64,000 bases of DNA from Mycolicibacterium peregrinum (GCF_002102345.1 NZ_LQPP01000078.1:1-64000); one strand, 5' to 3'; numbered from the stretch's first letter, positions 25,028 to 34,101 are shown. A program made the numbers and translations. Notes: generated by a model from the letters alone, not told the origin.

Positions 25028-25924
25028 ATGACGACTACCAGCGTGATCGATGCCGACACCTCACCGATTGATCTCGCCCTGGAACGGCTGCGGTACCCCT
25101 TCGGCCGTGATGAACAGGACGAGGACAATGACTGGCTAATTGACTCCCTGCTGGCCACCACGCCAGAGCACGTTCTTCGCCGGGTCCTCGCCAATCTGCT
25201 CGTGGCGATCGCCGCCTGGAAGGGCGGTGTCGGCAAGACTGAGATCGCCAAAGAGATCGCCTGGATCCTCGCCGCGGTGCTCGTCGACCTCGACTGGGAC
25301 CGCGGCAACGCCAGCCGCGCGTGGGGCTACCGCCACGAGACCCGCACGAACGCACCGCTGCTTGACGCATTCGAGACCGGACGAACTCCACGACCCCTCA
25401 AGGGCGGGGAATTCCGTGCTGACCTCGTCCCGTCCCACCCCGACTGGATGGCCAACCAGCCCGACGACGAAATAGTGACTCGCCACCTCGAACAGTGGTC
25501 AACCGAGTGGCGGCGAACCATCGTCACCGATACGCATCCCGGCGGCGGTGACAGTACCTACGGCGCCGTCGCCGCCGCGCATGTCATCGTCGCACCGGTT
25601 GTCCTCGAACAACGGCCCCTGGAGGCGCTGGAGGGTATGGCAGATGAACTCCGGTCTTATCCGTTGCTGATCGTGCCCAACATGGTCGCCCCGGTACCGC
25701 CGCGCAAGATGATCGAGCGACTCCAAGACATCAGCGAAACCTACGGACTGCCGGTCGGCCCGCCGATCAGCAAGTACAGCTGGCTCGCCCAGCGGCAATA
25801 CCGCATGGCTGTATCCGCACGTAAGCCCGTGCCCGCACGCAGCAAGCCATTCGTGCGTGAGGTGACCGCGGTCGCCCGAGCCGTCGTTGAGCTAGCCATC
25901 ACCAGAGCAGGAGAGAGCGAGTAA
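25028..25924 (+). CDS. parA: ParA-type partition ATPase
   Basis: 298 aa; the start behind AGGAAGC is preferred over an upstream one at 24956. It carries the deviant Walker A KGGVGKTE (about residues 64-71), a VLVDLDWDRG segment for Walker A' / Mg contact and a later TDTHPGGG strand. The N-terminal 60 residues are an acidic extension. Expected to position the plasmid on the nucleoid with a DNA-binding partner. The next gene starts 4 bases after its stop. Confidence 0.9.
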   Translation: MTTTSVIDADTSPIDLALERLRYPFGRDEQDEDNDWLIDSLLATTPEHVLRRVLANLLVAIAAWKGGVGKTEIAKEIAWILAAVLVDLDWDRGNASRAWGYRHETRTNAPLLDAFETGRTPRPLKGGEFRADLVPSHPDWMANQPDDEIVTRHLEQWSTEWRRTIVTDTHPGGGDSTYGAVAAAHVIVAPVVLEQRPLEALEGMADELRSYPLLIVPNMVAPVPPRKMIERLQDISETYGLPVGPPISKYSWLAQRQYRMAVSARKPVPARSKPFVREVTAVARAVVELAITRAGESE

Positions 25925-25928
25925 AACC

Positions 25929-26708
25929 ATGGCACAGAATGGAATTGACGCCTTGAACAACCGGCGGGCCCGGCGAACCCGCCAAGCGCCACCACCCCGC
26001 CACCCCGCTGCCCCCGCCGCTCTGTCTGTCGTCTCCGACAACATCGACGACACCGCCGATCCCCTCGAACCGAAGCCCGATCAGTCCGCAGCCGTTGAAG
26101 AGAAACCGGCTCAGCCGGCCCCACCAGCCACCGAGCCTCAAGAACACGCGGCCGGCGCCCAGGTCGCGGCCGGGGGAGTAGCTCCCACAGCGACAGCCCC
26201 CGCCGCCCCGGTAGTCGTCCAGGCGCCCACGAAACAACCTGCTGGGCTGCCGGACCTCGCCATCGACCTCAACGATCCCGACGCCCACATTCCCTCACCG
26301 ACAGTGATGAGCATTCCCGAATCGATCGTCGTGCGTTTCAACAGCGCCCGCGCCACTGCACCGAGCCACACGGCTATCGTGCTTAACGCGCTACGTGAGC
26401 ACGCCCACGAACTGCCGGCCCTTATCCTTGCGAGGCGCCCCGGCCCCACTCCCGGCGACTTGTTCCCTTGGCGCGGGGCGCCGGGCAAATCCGGCACGGA
26501 AACGCCGCTCCCGCTGCGCATCCGACCCACAAAAGCCGAGCGCAAAGTCATGAAAGCCCTCGAAACCTGGGCTTCTCAACAGATCCGCGTGCAGCGGCCT
26601 GGTGCCCCGGAAACCAACCGCTCGGAAATGGTTGCTGCCGCCCTCGACGCATACCTTCCCCAGCAGCCACACGCTGCCAAGAAGGCCTCCAGGCGATCGC
26701 CGAGCTAG
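25929..26708 (+). CDS. Probable partition partner with ribbon-helix-helix-like domain
   Basis: 259 aa. The first 100 residues are a Pro/Ala-rich disordered arm. The middle reads VRFNSARATAPSHTAIVLNALREH, and the end has LPLRIRPTKAERKVMKALETWA and then NRSEMVAAALDAYL, a strand-helix-helix plan like a ribbon-helix-helix DNA-binding protein. Placed directly after parA, it is the best candidate for the centromere-binding protein of this system (a ParG/ParR-type role), by context. Confidence 0.65.
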   Translation: MAQNGIDALNNRRARRTRQAPPPRHPAAPAALSVVSDNIDDTADPLEPKPDQSAAVEEKPAQPAPPATEPQEHAAGAQVAAGGVAPTATAPAAPVVVQAPTKQPAGLPDLAIDLNDPDAHIPSPTVMSIPESIVVRFNSARATAPSHTAIVLNALREHAHELPALILARRPGPTPGDLFPWRGAPGKSGTETPLPLRIRPTKAERKVMKALETWASQQIRVQRPGAPETNRSEMVAAALDAYLPQQPHAAKKASRRSPS

Positions 26709-26734
26709 GTTAGGTGCCCAACCATCGGGGCGCG

Positions 26735-27151
26735 TCAGGGCTCCTGGTCAGCGTCCTGTTTAGACCGCTGTGCGCGCGACGCTCGCTTGCGCGGCCTCGC
26801 CGCCGAGTCTTCGGGTGCATCAGGAGCGCTGAACTGGGCCTGTGTCAGCGGACCTGCGTCAGTTGTTCGGCAGCGCTCCGCCAGGCGTAGCGGCCCGTCG
26901 CCGAGGCCGAGCAGGTGAGGACGGGGGGACCAGCGTTGCAAAGGCTCAGCTCTGGATCGGGTGCTGCGGCAACCGGGACCATCTCCGACACGGCTGAGGA
27001 TCGGTAGCCGCGCTCCATTTCACCGAGTCGGTAACCCTCCTCAAGATCCCTTGCGGAGTTGGCGGTCACTCCCAGGGGAGCGCCAACAAGAATGGGATTC
27101 GGAAACAACTGCTGCGTGTCAGTGAAGTTGGCGATTCCGAACGATAATCCC
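26735..27151 (-). pseudogene. Possible broken minus-strand gene
   Basis: Two overlapping minus frames read like one protein: an upstream part (GIANFTDTQQLFPNPILVG... to ...AWRSAAEQLTQVR) and, in another frame, a charged C-terminus (QFSAPDAPEDSAARPRKRA...). No ATG or GTG with a ribosome binding site is seen at the front. Could be a frameshifted hypothetical gene or chance. Confidence 0.25.
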
Positions 27152-27179
27152 GACTTGCTTGGACCAGGCCGCCGGCACG

Positions 27180-27479
27180 TCAGTCGAGGTGTCGGTCGAC
27201 ATCCATGCGTTTGTGGAGGATGCGCACCACATCGATCAGCTCTCCACCGGCGCCAACACGGTAATAAAGCGTGTGCGATCCCGCCGTATGCCGCCGGTAG
27301 CCGGTACGGACCTCATCGCAAGGCCTCCCGATGAGCGGGTTGTCCGCCACAAGCTCAACGGCACGCTGAATCACGCGCACGTACGCTTCAGCCTGATCGT
27401 CATTCCATCGTTCGCACGAGTAGTCCCAGATCTGCTCCAGATCGGCCTGGGCAGCTGGGGACAGCACATATCGGCTCAC
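27180..27479 (-). CDS. parE: ParE/RelE-family toxin
   Basis: 99 aa. Starts SRYVLSPAAQADLEQIWDYSCERW, contains AVELVADNPLIGRPCDEV, then RRHTAGSHTLYYRV and a C-terminal HKRMDVDRHLD; these are the usual ParE landmarks. Overlaps the antitoxin stop by 4 bases. It would poison gyrase or another target in cells that lose the plasmid. Confidence 0.9.
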   Translation of the reverse strand: MSRYVLSPAAQADLEQIWDYSCERWNDDQAEAYVRVIQRAVELVADNPLIGRPCDEVRTGYRRHTAGSHTLYYRVGAGGELIDVVRILHKRMDVDRHLD

Positions 27480-27727
27480 CGTCCGCGACGTTCCTGAGCG
27501 CGCTTCCGCGCCACGAACGCGTCGAACTCGAACGGCGTTGACGCACCGCTATTTTCGCCAGCTACCAGCGCCTCGCGGAGGGCGTTTAAGCGTGTCTCGC
27601 GTTCCTCCAGCAGCCGCAGAGCGGCGCGGACGACGTCGCTTGCCGACCGATATCGGCCTGAGGCGACCTCGTCGTCGATGAACGCGTTGAAGTGCTCATC
27701 CAGGCTGAACGAGGTGTTTCTACCCAT
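27476..27727 (-). CDS. parD: ParD-family antitoxin
   Basis: 83 aa from MGRNTSFSLDEHF. The N-terminal ribbon-helix-helix (SFSLDEHFNAFIDDEV, GRYRSASDVVRAALRLLEE) is typical of ParD; the C-terminal tail wraps the toxin. A TACCAA-cta-TTGGTA inverted repeat lies 11 bases upstream, suiting autoregulation. An upstream ATG at 27904 would give an unrelated basic leader and is rejected. Confidence 0.9.
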   Translation of the reverse strand: MGRNTSFSLDEHFNAFIDDEVASGRYRSASDVVRAALRLLEERETRLNALREALVAGENSGASTPFEFDAFVARKRAQERRGR

Positions 27728-27737
27728 ACCCAAAATG

Positions 27738-27752
27738 TACCAACTATTGGTA
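27738..27752. promoter_or_regulatory. parDE operator
   Basis: A perfect inverted repeat TACCAA-cta-TTGGTA just upstream of parD, in the position of an autorepressor site. The 28000 side (27905-28013) is AT-rich and holds no gene. Confidence 0.55.
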
Positions 27753-28013
27753 ATCATGGCGTCGCGATCACAGACAACCCAGATGAACGACGCGCGCCCC
27801 GTGCGACCAAAATGCCAGAGAGCCGCGATCGCCCGTTTGGCCGAGAATCGTCGGGCGAGCCGCCGGCCGACAGGTTGAATGCGACAACCCGCCAGGTTCG
27901 CCAAGATCGGGGACGGTCGTTGTTATTATCAGAGCTTCAAAATAGCTGGGGCACAGCTAGATACACCTCTACCTGACATAATTACTTATTATCGGTACGC
28001 ACACGTACCAGAA

Positions 28014-28322
28014 TTAAACGGATCGCTGGCGGCCGTCGAAGTCCACGAAACTGCACGCTGGCCCTGGTGTCGGCCGGTAGACGGATGCCGTGCAGCTACG
28101 GCAGTGGAAAACGCGGTGGACGGTTCCGCATCCGCATGCCTGGCTGCCGACTAGGCAATGGTACGGACCCTGGAGTGAATGGCCGTTCGGGCAGGCTGCT
28201 GGTGGCCCCGGCTCGACCCAGCCGCGCGGCGTCCACCTGAGCTGGTCTGATCCGTCATCCGCGACGTCGCCGTTGCCGGACGACGACGCGATGCTGCTGC
28301 AACGGCTACGTTCGTTCAACAC
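28014..28322 (-). CDS. Small zinc-finger-like protein (about 102 aa)
   Basis: The C-terminal 75 residues have CPNGH, then C-x-C (ACGCGTVH), then C-x2-C (FHCRSCTA), a pattern I recognise from short actinobacterial zinc proteins that begin WTPRGW-x-EPG. A GTG start at 28322 is chosen because the sequence above it is AT-rich and promoter-like; an ATG at 28460 would extend into it. Confidence 0.6.
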   Translation of the reverse strand: MLNERSRCSSIASSSGNGDVADDGSDQLRWTPRGWVEPGPPAACPNGHSLQGPYHCLVGSQACGCGTVHRVFHCRSCTASVYRPTPGPACSFVDFDGRQRSV

Positions 28323-28578
28323 TAATCGAGCATATGTTCGATTCCCAAAATATCGTTTCGTCAAGTGACGGAAATCAGGCCTGTAAGGGGAAATTCGGAC
28401 AACGGCCCCATCACTGCCATCGCCGAACCGATCGGCAATATCGGGCGCACGGCACTTCACCGCCGCGACCGCCGACGGTCACCGCCCTCGTTGCCTGACA
28501 GCTCACCCAAACACCCGAAGGCCGACATGCCACGGCGCGGCGCCCCACAGAACCAGGTTAGTCAGTACGGTTTCAACT

Positions 28579-29307
28579 ATGACCGACCGTGCGCGTCTTG
28601 TGTTTGCTCCTGAGGTCCGCAAAGTGCTCACTCAACAGGTGATCGAGGAAGCCCGCGCAACCATCGACGTATACACCTGTGTCGCTTGCGGTAGATCCGG
28701 GCATGCCCGGATCGAGCTTGCCAGCGTCCTTGTCATCAAGTCACCGAACTTCCCGCAAGTGATGCGATTCGCGCACGTCGACTGCGCATCTTCCCACGTG
28801 GTGGACGGTAAAGCTATTGATCCGAGCGAGTTCCCGGAGGACGAGGTCACTTTCATGAAAGTCGCCTTCCAACCAGGCGGTGACACTCGACGTGGTGTTG
28901 AAGCCATGCTTCTCATTGATCGACGTCGTGGTTTGAACGCCGTTACTGCGTCTGGTGAGCCAACTGCCCTTGATACACAGTTCTTCCTCAGTGAGGGGTT
29001 CGGCCTCGCGCTAGCAATCGATCAGCAATTTCCAGAGGTTGCTGACTACACGGTGCACATCAGTCCGGACCGCACCGGCTATATCGACCACGTCCCCGGC
29101 CGCCCCGGTCGGTTCCTGGAGCATTTCGACGACGACGACCCCGCCGGAATGTGGTACTCCACTGTGCGATCGACTGGCTGGATCACAGTCATCACTGGCA
29201 AGCTCGGAATCGCCGGGACCCCGCCAGAACACACTCAGTCAGCTGTGGAGAACGCTTTGAGATCCGGCAACGTGGTCGGCGGTCGAATTCGGGTTATTCA
29301 GCATTAG
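28579..29307 (+). CDS. Hypothetical protein with N-terminal zinc ribbon (242 aa)
   Basis: Residues about 30-65 hold C-x2-C (CVACG) and later H-x2-C (HVDC), like a small zinc ribbon. The rest is alternating strands and helices with LLIDRRRGLNAVTASGEP and ALAIDQQFPEVADYTVHI segments. No enzyme family recognised. Similar proteins occur in actinobacterial plasmids and phages. Confidence 0.7.
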   Translation: MTDRARLVFAPEVRKVLTQQVIEEARATIDVYTCVACGRSGHARIELASVLVIKSPNFPQVMRFAHVDCASSHVVDGKAIDPSEFPEDEVTFMKVAFQPGGDTRRGVEAMLLIDRRRGLNAVTASGEPTALDTQFFLSEGFGLALAIDQQFPEVADYTVHISPDRTGYIDHVPGRPGRFLEHFDDDDPAGMWYSTVRSTGWITVITGKLGIAGTPPEHTQSAVENALRSGNVVGGRIRVIQH

Positions 29308-29341
29308 CGACCGCGGTCACCGTTTCGTTTCCGTTGAGAGG

Positions 29342-29383
29342 GCCGAGTTAGCGCGGCGCGCCCACGTGTGGCACCAACTCGGC
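29342..29383 (+). terminator. Long-loop hairpin after the 242-aa gene
   Basis: GGCCGAGTT (29341-29349) and AACTCGGCC (29375-29383) pair around a GC-rich loop. A second small hairpin, GGATCT-gag-AGATCC, follows at 29392-29406. Confidence 0.45.
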
Positions 29384-29417
29384 CTCATACGGGATCTGAG
29401 AGATCCGAGCAGGAGAT

Positions 29418-29453
29418 AGTTCGTGAGATATCGCACGCGATATCTCACGAACT
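29418..29453. repeat. 36-base palindrome, parS-like
   Basis: Two exact 16-base inverted arms (AGTTCGTGAGATATCG and its complement) around CACG. Includes the TGAGATATCG motif found at 23527-23560 and in degenerate form before parA. It lies about 365 bases upstream of the ParB-domain gene. Best single candidate for a centromere/parS or ParB-type nucleation site in the window. Confidence 0.65.
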
Positions 29454-29542
29454 ACACCCGCCTCAAACCGCGACGCGGCCATAGCCAGCGGCACAATTTG
29501 TCGTAGTGGTGGAAGTGGGTTGCGTCGAGCAGGTGACGTGAC

Positions 29543-29774
29543 GTTTTTGTGCCTTTTGCACTTTCCGATTGTGGCGGGTGGCTCGCCTACGCGCCAAGAC
29601 GCCGGCCTCCGCTGCTGCGCGACGCTCCGGGCCCTGCGGGCTCGCAAACTCTTTCCCTACGCTCGCCGCGCTCGCTTCGCTCCCGATGGCTTCGCTCGGA
29701 AAGACTTTGCGCCCGGGTCTTGCACTCCGGCTCCCCCACACCCGCCCAAATCTCCAGTGCCAAAAGGCAAAAAG
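29543..29774 (+). other. Large nested inverted repeat (element 1) before the ParB-domain gene
   Basis: Outer arms TTTTTGTGCCTTTTGCACT (29544-29562) and AGTGCCAAAAGGCAAAAAG (29756-29774). Inner arms CGCAAACTCTTTCC (29643-29656) and GGAAAGACTTTGCG (29698-29711), 13 of 14 pairing. The loop carries CGCTCGCTTCGCTC-like sequence. It ends 42 bases before the ATG. Candidate single-strand promoter or structured leader. Confidence 0.6.
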
Positions 29775-29816
29775 AACGGGCGGCCTCCGGGTCGCTCCCA
29801 CCTGAAAGGTACTGAG

Positions 29817-31481
29817 ATGACCGACACCACCCAGCAGGACGTTGTTGAGACCGCACAGTTCGGGACGCTCGAACACCTCGATCCCGCAACGCTGGAAATC
29901 GGTGAGAACGTGCGTGACGAGGCGACCCTCGACAAGTCGTTCCTGGCCAGCATCGCCGAGAACGGCGTCCTGACGCCGATCACCGCCGTCCGCAGCGCCG
30001 AGAACCCCGACGTGATCCGCGTCCGCAACGGCCAGATGCGCACCCTTGCCGCCCGCGAACTCGGCCTGACCACCGTGCCCGTGTACGTGCTGCCGTCAAG
30101 CGCAGCCAACGCCAGCGCAGAAACCATCGAACGCATCGTGCACCAGATCGTCACCAACGATCAGGTCAAGGCCATCACCGAGGCCCAACGCGCACGCGGC
30201 ATCCAACAGATGCTCAACGCCGGAGTCTCGCAGACCAAGGTGGCCAAGAAGCTGTCCGTGAAACGCGACACCGTCAAAGCCGCTGCGGCAGCAGGCAAGT
30301 CGAAGGACGCCATGAACGCACTCGACACCGGCCAGCTGAGCCTGGAAGAAGCCGCCGCACTCAGCGAGTTCGACGGCGACGACGACGCAATCGAAAAGCT
30401 CATCGCCGTTGCCGGGACCACCCGGTTCGCCCTCCGCGTCGAAGAGCTGCGCCAGGCCCGCGAGCGCGACCGCGCATACGCCGCCGCCGTGCAGAACTAC
30501 ACCGCACGCGGCTACCGCGTGATCGAGCACGACGACGCACCCATGTGGAACGACACGACCTGCTTGGCAATCGAATACCTGCTCACCGCAGATGGAGAAC
30601 GCGTCACCACCGCTGCCGTCACCGAACCCGCGCACTGGGCAGCCATGCTCTACGAAGAGGACGGCTACACCGACGCCGAAACCGGCGAGATCGTGGACGA
30701 GGACTCGATCGACTGGACCACCCGCGACGACGACGAGGCCACCCCGGAAGAGGGTACGCGTCACTTCAACAGCGTGGTCCAGACGACGATCTACTCGCCC
30801 GACTGGTACTGCCTCGACTACCAAGCCGCTGGCCTGCAGCTCGGCCACCAGGTCTCACCACACGCACCGCTTGAGGCCACTGTCCAGGACGAGGCTGACG
30901 TGAACGACACGGACGCGCAGCAGGCCCGTGACGAGGCGGCTGCCGAAGAGGCCCAGCGAGCAGCTGAGTTGCGGCGGGAACGCCGCAAGGTCATCGCACT
31001 CAACCAGATGGCCGAGGCCGCCGCACACGTGCGCCAGGAGTTCGTCACCAAGCTGCTCGTCCGCAAGACCCCGCCGAAAGGTGCGGCGATCTTCGTCGCA
31101 GACTGCCTGGTCCGCGACCCCGGGCTCATCAAGGAGTTCCACGGGGCGACCCAGGCGGCCAAGCTGCTCGGGGTCGACTCGACCGCTGCGGTGAAGAAGC
31201 AGGTCAGCGAGCTTGCGCCGACCGCAGACGGTCGGGCCCAGGTCGTCACGCTCGGGCTTGTGCTGGGTGCGCTGGAAGCCCGCACGCCGAAGGACTCGTG
31301 GCGCTACGGCGGGTACGACGTCGTCAAGCCCGTCGACTACCTGCGCTTCCTGGTCGCCAATTCCTACGAGCTGGCCCCGGTCGAACAGGTCGTCGTCGGT
31401 GAGCGGACCGCAGACGAGGTGTACGACGACAGCCTGCAGACCGATGAGACCGAAGCCGAACCCGGCGAGGACGCCGACTAA
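29817..31481 (+). CDS. ParB/Srx-domain plasmid protein (leading-region type)
   Basis: 554 aa; the ATG follows GAAAGGTACTGAG. The N-half has a ParB nuclease-like fold (IGENVRDEATLDKSFLASIAENGVLTPI, NGQMRTLAARELG) and a KorB-type helix-turn-helix (GVSQTKVAKKLSVKRDTVK). The middle and C-half contain acidic linkers and a helical region. Such multi-domain ParB-like proteins are common in leading regions of conjugative plasmids, apart from the true partition pair. parA is 4 kb away with its own partner, so a role in establishment after transfer is more likely than segregation; this is inference. Confidence 0.85.
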   Translation: MTDTTQQDVVETAQFGTLEHLDPATLEIGENVRDEATLDKSFLASIAENGVLTPITAVRSAENPDVIRVRNGQMRTLAARELGLTTVPVYVLPSSAANASAETIERIVHQIVTNDQVKAITEAQRARGIQQMLNAGVSQTKVAKKLSVKRDTVKAAAAAGKSKDAMNALDTGQLSLEEAAALSEFDGDDDAIEKLIAVAGTTRFALRVEELRQARERDRAYAAAVQNYTARGYRVIEHDDAPMWNDTTCLAIEYLLTADGERVTTAAVTEPAHWAAMLYEEDGYTDAETGEIVDEDSIDWTTRDDDEATPEEGTRHFNSVVQTTIYSPDWYCLDYQAAGLQLGHQVSPHAPLEATVQDEADVNDTDAQQARDEAAAEEAQRAAELRRERRKVIALNQMAEAAAHVRQEFVTKLLVRKTPPKGAAIFVADCLVRDPGLIKEFHGATQAAKLLGVDSTAAVKKQVSELAPTADGRAQVVTLGLVLGALEARTPKDSWRYGGYDVVKPVDYLRFLVANSYELAPVEQVVVGERTADEVYDDSLQTDETEAEPGEDAD

Positions 31482-31569
31482 CTGCCGGGTCGGGCTGCGG
31501 AGGCCACCACCCTCCGCAGCCCGACCCGGTTTCGAGATGAATGGAAGCGCCTGCGGCGCTAGTGAATTC

Positions 31570-31784
31570 GATCACTCCTAAGGGAGTGATCAGAGTTCGT
31601 TTGCCTTTCCGGCCATCGATCATAACCGGCGGTCCGGCCGCGCAAGTGCCCGCTGCGGCCTGCGGCTCGGCACCGGTTTCTTTGCCGGTCGCTGCGCTCC
31701 CTGGAAACCGGCCCCGCCGAACACTTGCTGCTTTACCGGCCCTATGCCGGTTCTTGATCTCGGTGCCGGAAGGCAAAAAGAACG
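31570..31784 (+). other. Large nested inverted repeat (element 2) before the DUF932 gene
   Basis: A small perfect hairpin GATCACTCC-taag-GGAGTGATC (31570-31591) is followed by outer arms around CGTTTGCCTTTCCGGCCA (31598-31615) and TGCCGGAAGGCAAAAAGAACG (31764 on). Middle arms are GCAAGTG (31642-31648)/CACTTGC (31722-31728) and inner arms are ACCGGTTTC (31672-31680)/GGAAACCGG (31703-31711). The right arm (AAGGCAAAAAGAACGGGCGG) is shared with element 1. Ends 48 bases before the start codon. Confidence 0.6.
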
Positions 31785-31831
31785 GGCGGCCACAAGGTCA
31801 CCCACCACTCTCCTACGGAAGGAACCCCATC

Positions 31832-32881
31832 ATGGCCCACGAACTCGACTCGACCCGCGGCATCTACTCGTTCGCCGATTCCCAGACCGACGCATGGCAC
31901 CGGCTCGGCCAGCCGGTCGGCCACGCCATGACCGGACAGGAAGCGATGGAGTCAGCCCATCTGGCCAATTGGAACGTTCGCAAAATGCCGCTGGTGATCC
32001 CCCGCGATGCGATCATCACCGCTGACGGAGTCACCACACCGCCACCGATTCAGGTACCGGACATGTTCGCCACCGTGCGCGACAATCCGATCCTTGCCGG
32101 ACAGGTCGACTACCTCGGTGTCGTCGGCACCAAATACGAGCCGGTGCAGAACGAAGCGTCGTGCGCGATCCTTGACGCGCTCACCGACGAGTCCGGCGCG
32201 CACTTCGAGACCGCCGGAGCGTTACGCGGTGGCCGCGAAACCTTCGTGACCATGAAGCTGCCGAAAACGATGACCTTCGAGGGACACGACGGGTCGAAAG
32301 ACCGCACAGACTGGTATCTGGCAGCCCTCAACAGCCACGACGGCAGCAGCAAGTTCCGCCTGCTGCTGACATCGGTACGCATCGTGTGCGCCAACACCCA
32401 GGCCGCCGCCATCGCTGGCGCGAAATCGACATTCGGGATCCGCCACACCAACGGAGCCCGCATCGCGATCCAGGAAGCCCGAACGGCACTTGGCCTAGCG
32501 TGGCACTACATTGACGCCTTCGAAGCCGAAGCCGCCGCGCTCTACGCCACCCCGATGGACATCGACGAGGTACGGCAGTTCGCCGCCAAGCTGGTCAAGG
32601 CCGACGACAAGAGCGCCAGCGCCACCGCCCGCCGTGGCCGTCAACAGCAGGCCAACAGCATCGTCAAACTGTGGACGTCGTCGCCGACCGTCGCCCCGAT
32701 CGGCGAAACCCGCTGGGGCGCTTACAACGCCGTGACGGAATACCTCGACCACTTCCAGCCCGTCCGAGGTGCCCGCACCACCCGCGCCGCAGCCGACACC
32801 CGCGCCCTGCGCGCCGTCACCCCCGGCAGCACTGTCGAATCCCTCAAAGTCGACGCCTTCCGGATGCTGCAAACCCTCTGA
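31832..32881 (+). CDS. DUF932 plasmid/phage protein (TIGR03299-like)
   Basis: 349 aa from the ATG behind ACGGAAGGAACCCCATC. Recognised by AWHRLG near the N-terminus, WNVRKMPLVI, and the VVGTKYEPVQN and TFVTMKLP blocks. This family is found with ParB-like and single-strand-DNA-related genes in leading regions of conjugative plasmids and in phages; its biochemical role is unknown. Same orientation as the whole 29.8-40.6 kb block. Confidence 0.9.
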   Translation: MAHELDSTRGIYSFADSQTDAWHRLGQPVGHAMTGQEAMESAHLANWNVRKMPLVIPRDAIITADGVTTPPPIQVPDMFATVRDNPILAGQVDYLGVVGTKYEPVQNEASCAILDALTDESGAHFETAGALRGGRETFVTMKLPKTMTFEGHDGSKDRTDWYLAALNSHDGSSKFRLLLTSVRIVCANTQAAAIAGAKSTFGIRHTNGARIAIQEARTALGLAWHYIDAFEAEAAALYATPMDIDEVRQFAAKLVKADDKSASATARRGRQQQANSIVKLWTSSPTVAPIGETRWGAYNAVTEYLDHFQPVRGARTTRAAADTRALRAVTPGSTVESLKVDAFRMLQTL

Positions 32882-33051
32882 CCACCTACCCGCACACCGG
32901 GCCCGCCGCGCACTCCCCCGCCGGCGGGCCCGGCCCATAACTCCAAGCGGAAACGCCTCCGGCGCTACTCCCCATTCTCCTTACCACCGCCGCATTACTT
33001 GCGGCCCGTTAGATCACGTACAGCGCTAAGCACTGATAAAGACAACTACCA

Positions 33052-33237
33052 CCGTTTCTGGGCATTGCATTATGCATTGATTGCTAGCCGGTCGCGCAAG
33101 GTCTTCGGCGCCGCATATGCGGACGGCCTACAGCTCGGAAACTTTTCCCACCTGCTCGCTCCGCTCACGGAAAACTTTCCGCCCGAAACCTTGCGCGACC
33201 CTCTACCAATCAATGGTGAAGAACCTGCCAGAAACGG
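33052..33237 (+). other. Large four-level inverted repeat (element 3)
   Basis: Nested arms: CCGTTTCTGG (33052)/CCAGAAACGG (33228), TTGATTG (33077)/CAATCAA (33207), GGTCGCGCAAGGT (33090)/ACCTTGCGCGACC (33188) and GGAAACTTTTCC (33137)/GGAAAACTTTCC (33169). The apical loop is CCTGCTCGCTCCGCTCAC. Nearly 190 bases could fold into one long stem. No gene is seen between 32882 and 33425 otherwise. Confidence 0.7.
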
Positions 33238-33354
33238 CGAAAGACAGGTGGTTAAGACATGCCTCGTGCACCGGTCAGGCATATATTCACGGGCGGATTA
33301 GCCACACGTTTTGATTTCAACAAAAAGATCAATAAGAAGATTTCTTTAGATATG

Positions 33355-33364
33355 GCATAACGCC
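33355..33364 (+). promoter_or_regulatory. GCATAACGCC motif, copy G
   Basis: Exact GCATAACGCC in the direction of nrdH, about 63 bases before its ATG, in an AT-rich leader. Confidence 0.5.
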
Positions 33365-33425
33365 ATTACTGGCAGTAGAATAAATGAATATCCCATCCGC
33401 ACACCGAATTGTTTGGAGGCCACAA

Positions 33426-33662
33426 ATGTCTCACATCACCGTTTATACCAAACCCTCATGCGTGCAATGCAATGCAACATTCCGCGCCTTGGATAACGCC
33501 GCCATCGCCTACGAGAAAGTCGACATCACCCTCGACAGCGAGGCGCGCGACTATGTGATGGCACTGGGATACCTGCAAGCCCCGGTCGTCGTCGCCGGCG
33601 ACCAGCACTGGAGTGGGTTCCGCCCAGACCGCGTGAAAGTGCTTGCGCGGCAGGCGGTCTGA
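33426..33662 (+). CDS. nrdH: NrdH-type redoxin (glutaredoxin-like)
   Basis: 78 aa. Thioredoxin-fold markers: ITVYTKPSC, the C-x2-C site CVQC, and the LQAPVVV cis-Pro turn and GDQHWSGFRPD end typical of NrdH. It would pass electrons to class Ib ribonucleotide reductase and so support dNTP supply during plasmid replication, or act as a general redoxin. The ribosome binding site is GGAGGCCACAA. Confidence 0.92.
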   Translation: MSHITVYTKPSCVQCNATFRALDNAAIAYEKVDITLDSEARDYVMALGYLQAPVVVAGDQHWSGFRPDRVKVLARQAV

Positions 33663-33664
33663 CC

Positions 33665-34063
33665 ATGTACCAGCTCAGTATCGACCACGCCAACAGTACC
33701 ACCGTCAGCGTGCACCCCGACCACGGTGACGCCGCCGCGGCCCTACACAGCTTCGCCGACGGTACCGACTGCACCGTCACCACCACCCAGGCCGGCAATG
33801 AATCCTCGAGTTTCGAGCTGACAAGCCTGACCACCGGCAAGGCCTACGCCACCGCCACCATCGAGCACGACCTGAGCAGTCCTGCCCGCACCGCCCGTTT
33901 CGCTGAGCTCAAGCAGCTCCGCGACGTCGCGGCCGCCGCGGATACCGGTAACCCCCTGGTCGAGGCCTACGAGCGCGACGCCATGCAGATGGCCTGGGAC
34001 GACCTCACCGGGGCCAGCAGTCACCGAACCTACGGACACACCTACCCCGGCCACCCCGCCTGA
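33665..34063 (+). CDS. Small hypothetical protein (132 aa), MYQL family
   Basis: Starts 2 bases after nrdH. The N-terminal 70 residues (MYQLSIDHANSTTVSV...) are alternating strands and resemble the start of the 213-aa protein at 35894 (MHQLTIELDDTTSITP...). The C-part is helical. No function known; likely part of an array of small establishment proteins. Confidence 0.7.
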   Translation: MYQLSIDHANSTTVSVHPDHGDAAAALHSFADGTDCTVTTTQAGNESSSFELTSLTTGKAYATATIEHDLSSPARTARFAELKQLRDVAAAADTGNPLVEAYERDAMQMAWDDLTGASSHRTYGHTYPGHPA

Positions 34064-34101
34064 CGGCTAGATGGCCAATCCCGCGAAAGGACCATAACGA
34101 C

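Noticed and set aside
27728-27904. 59-residue N-terminal extension of ParD
   Set aside because: Basic, unrelated to the family, and covers the operator; the start at 27727 gives a standard ParD.
29520-29816. N-terminal extension of the ParB-domain protein
   Set aside because: Overlaps the nested inverted repeat; the ATG at 29817 has a proper ribosome binding site and starts the family-like sequence.
33052-33237. CRISPR-like or IS end reading of the inverted repeats
   Set aside because: Repeats are nested inverted arms, not regularly spaced direct repeats, and no transposase is near.
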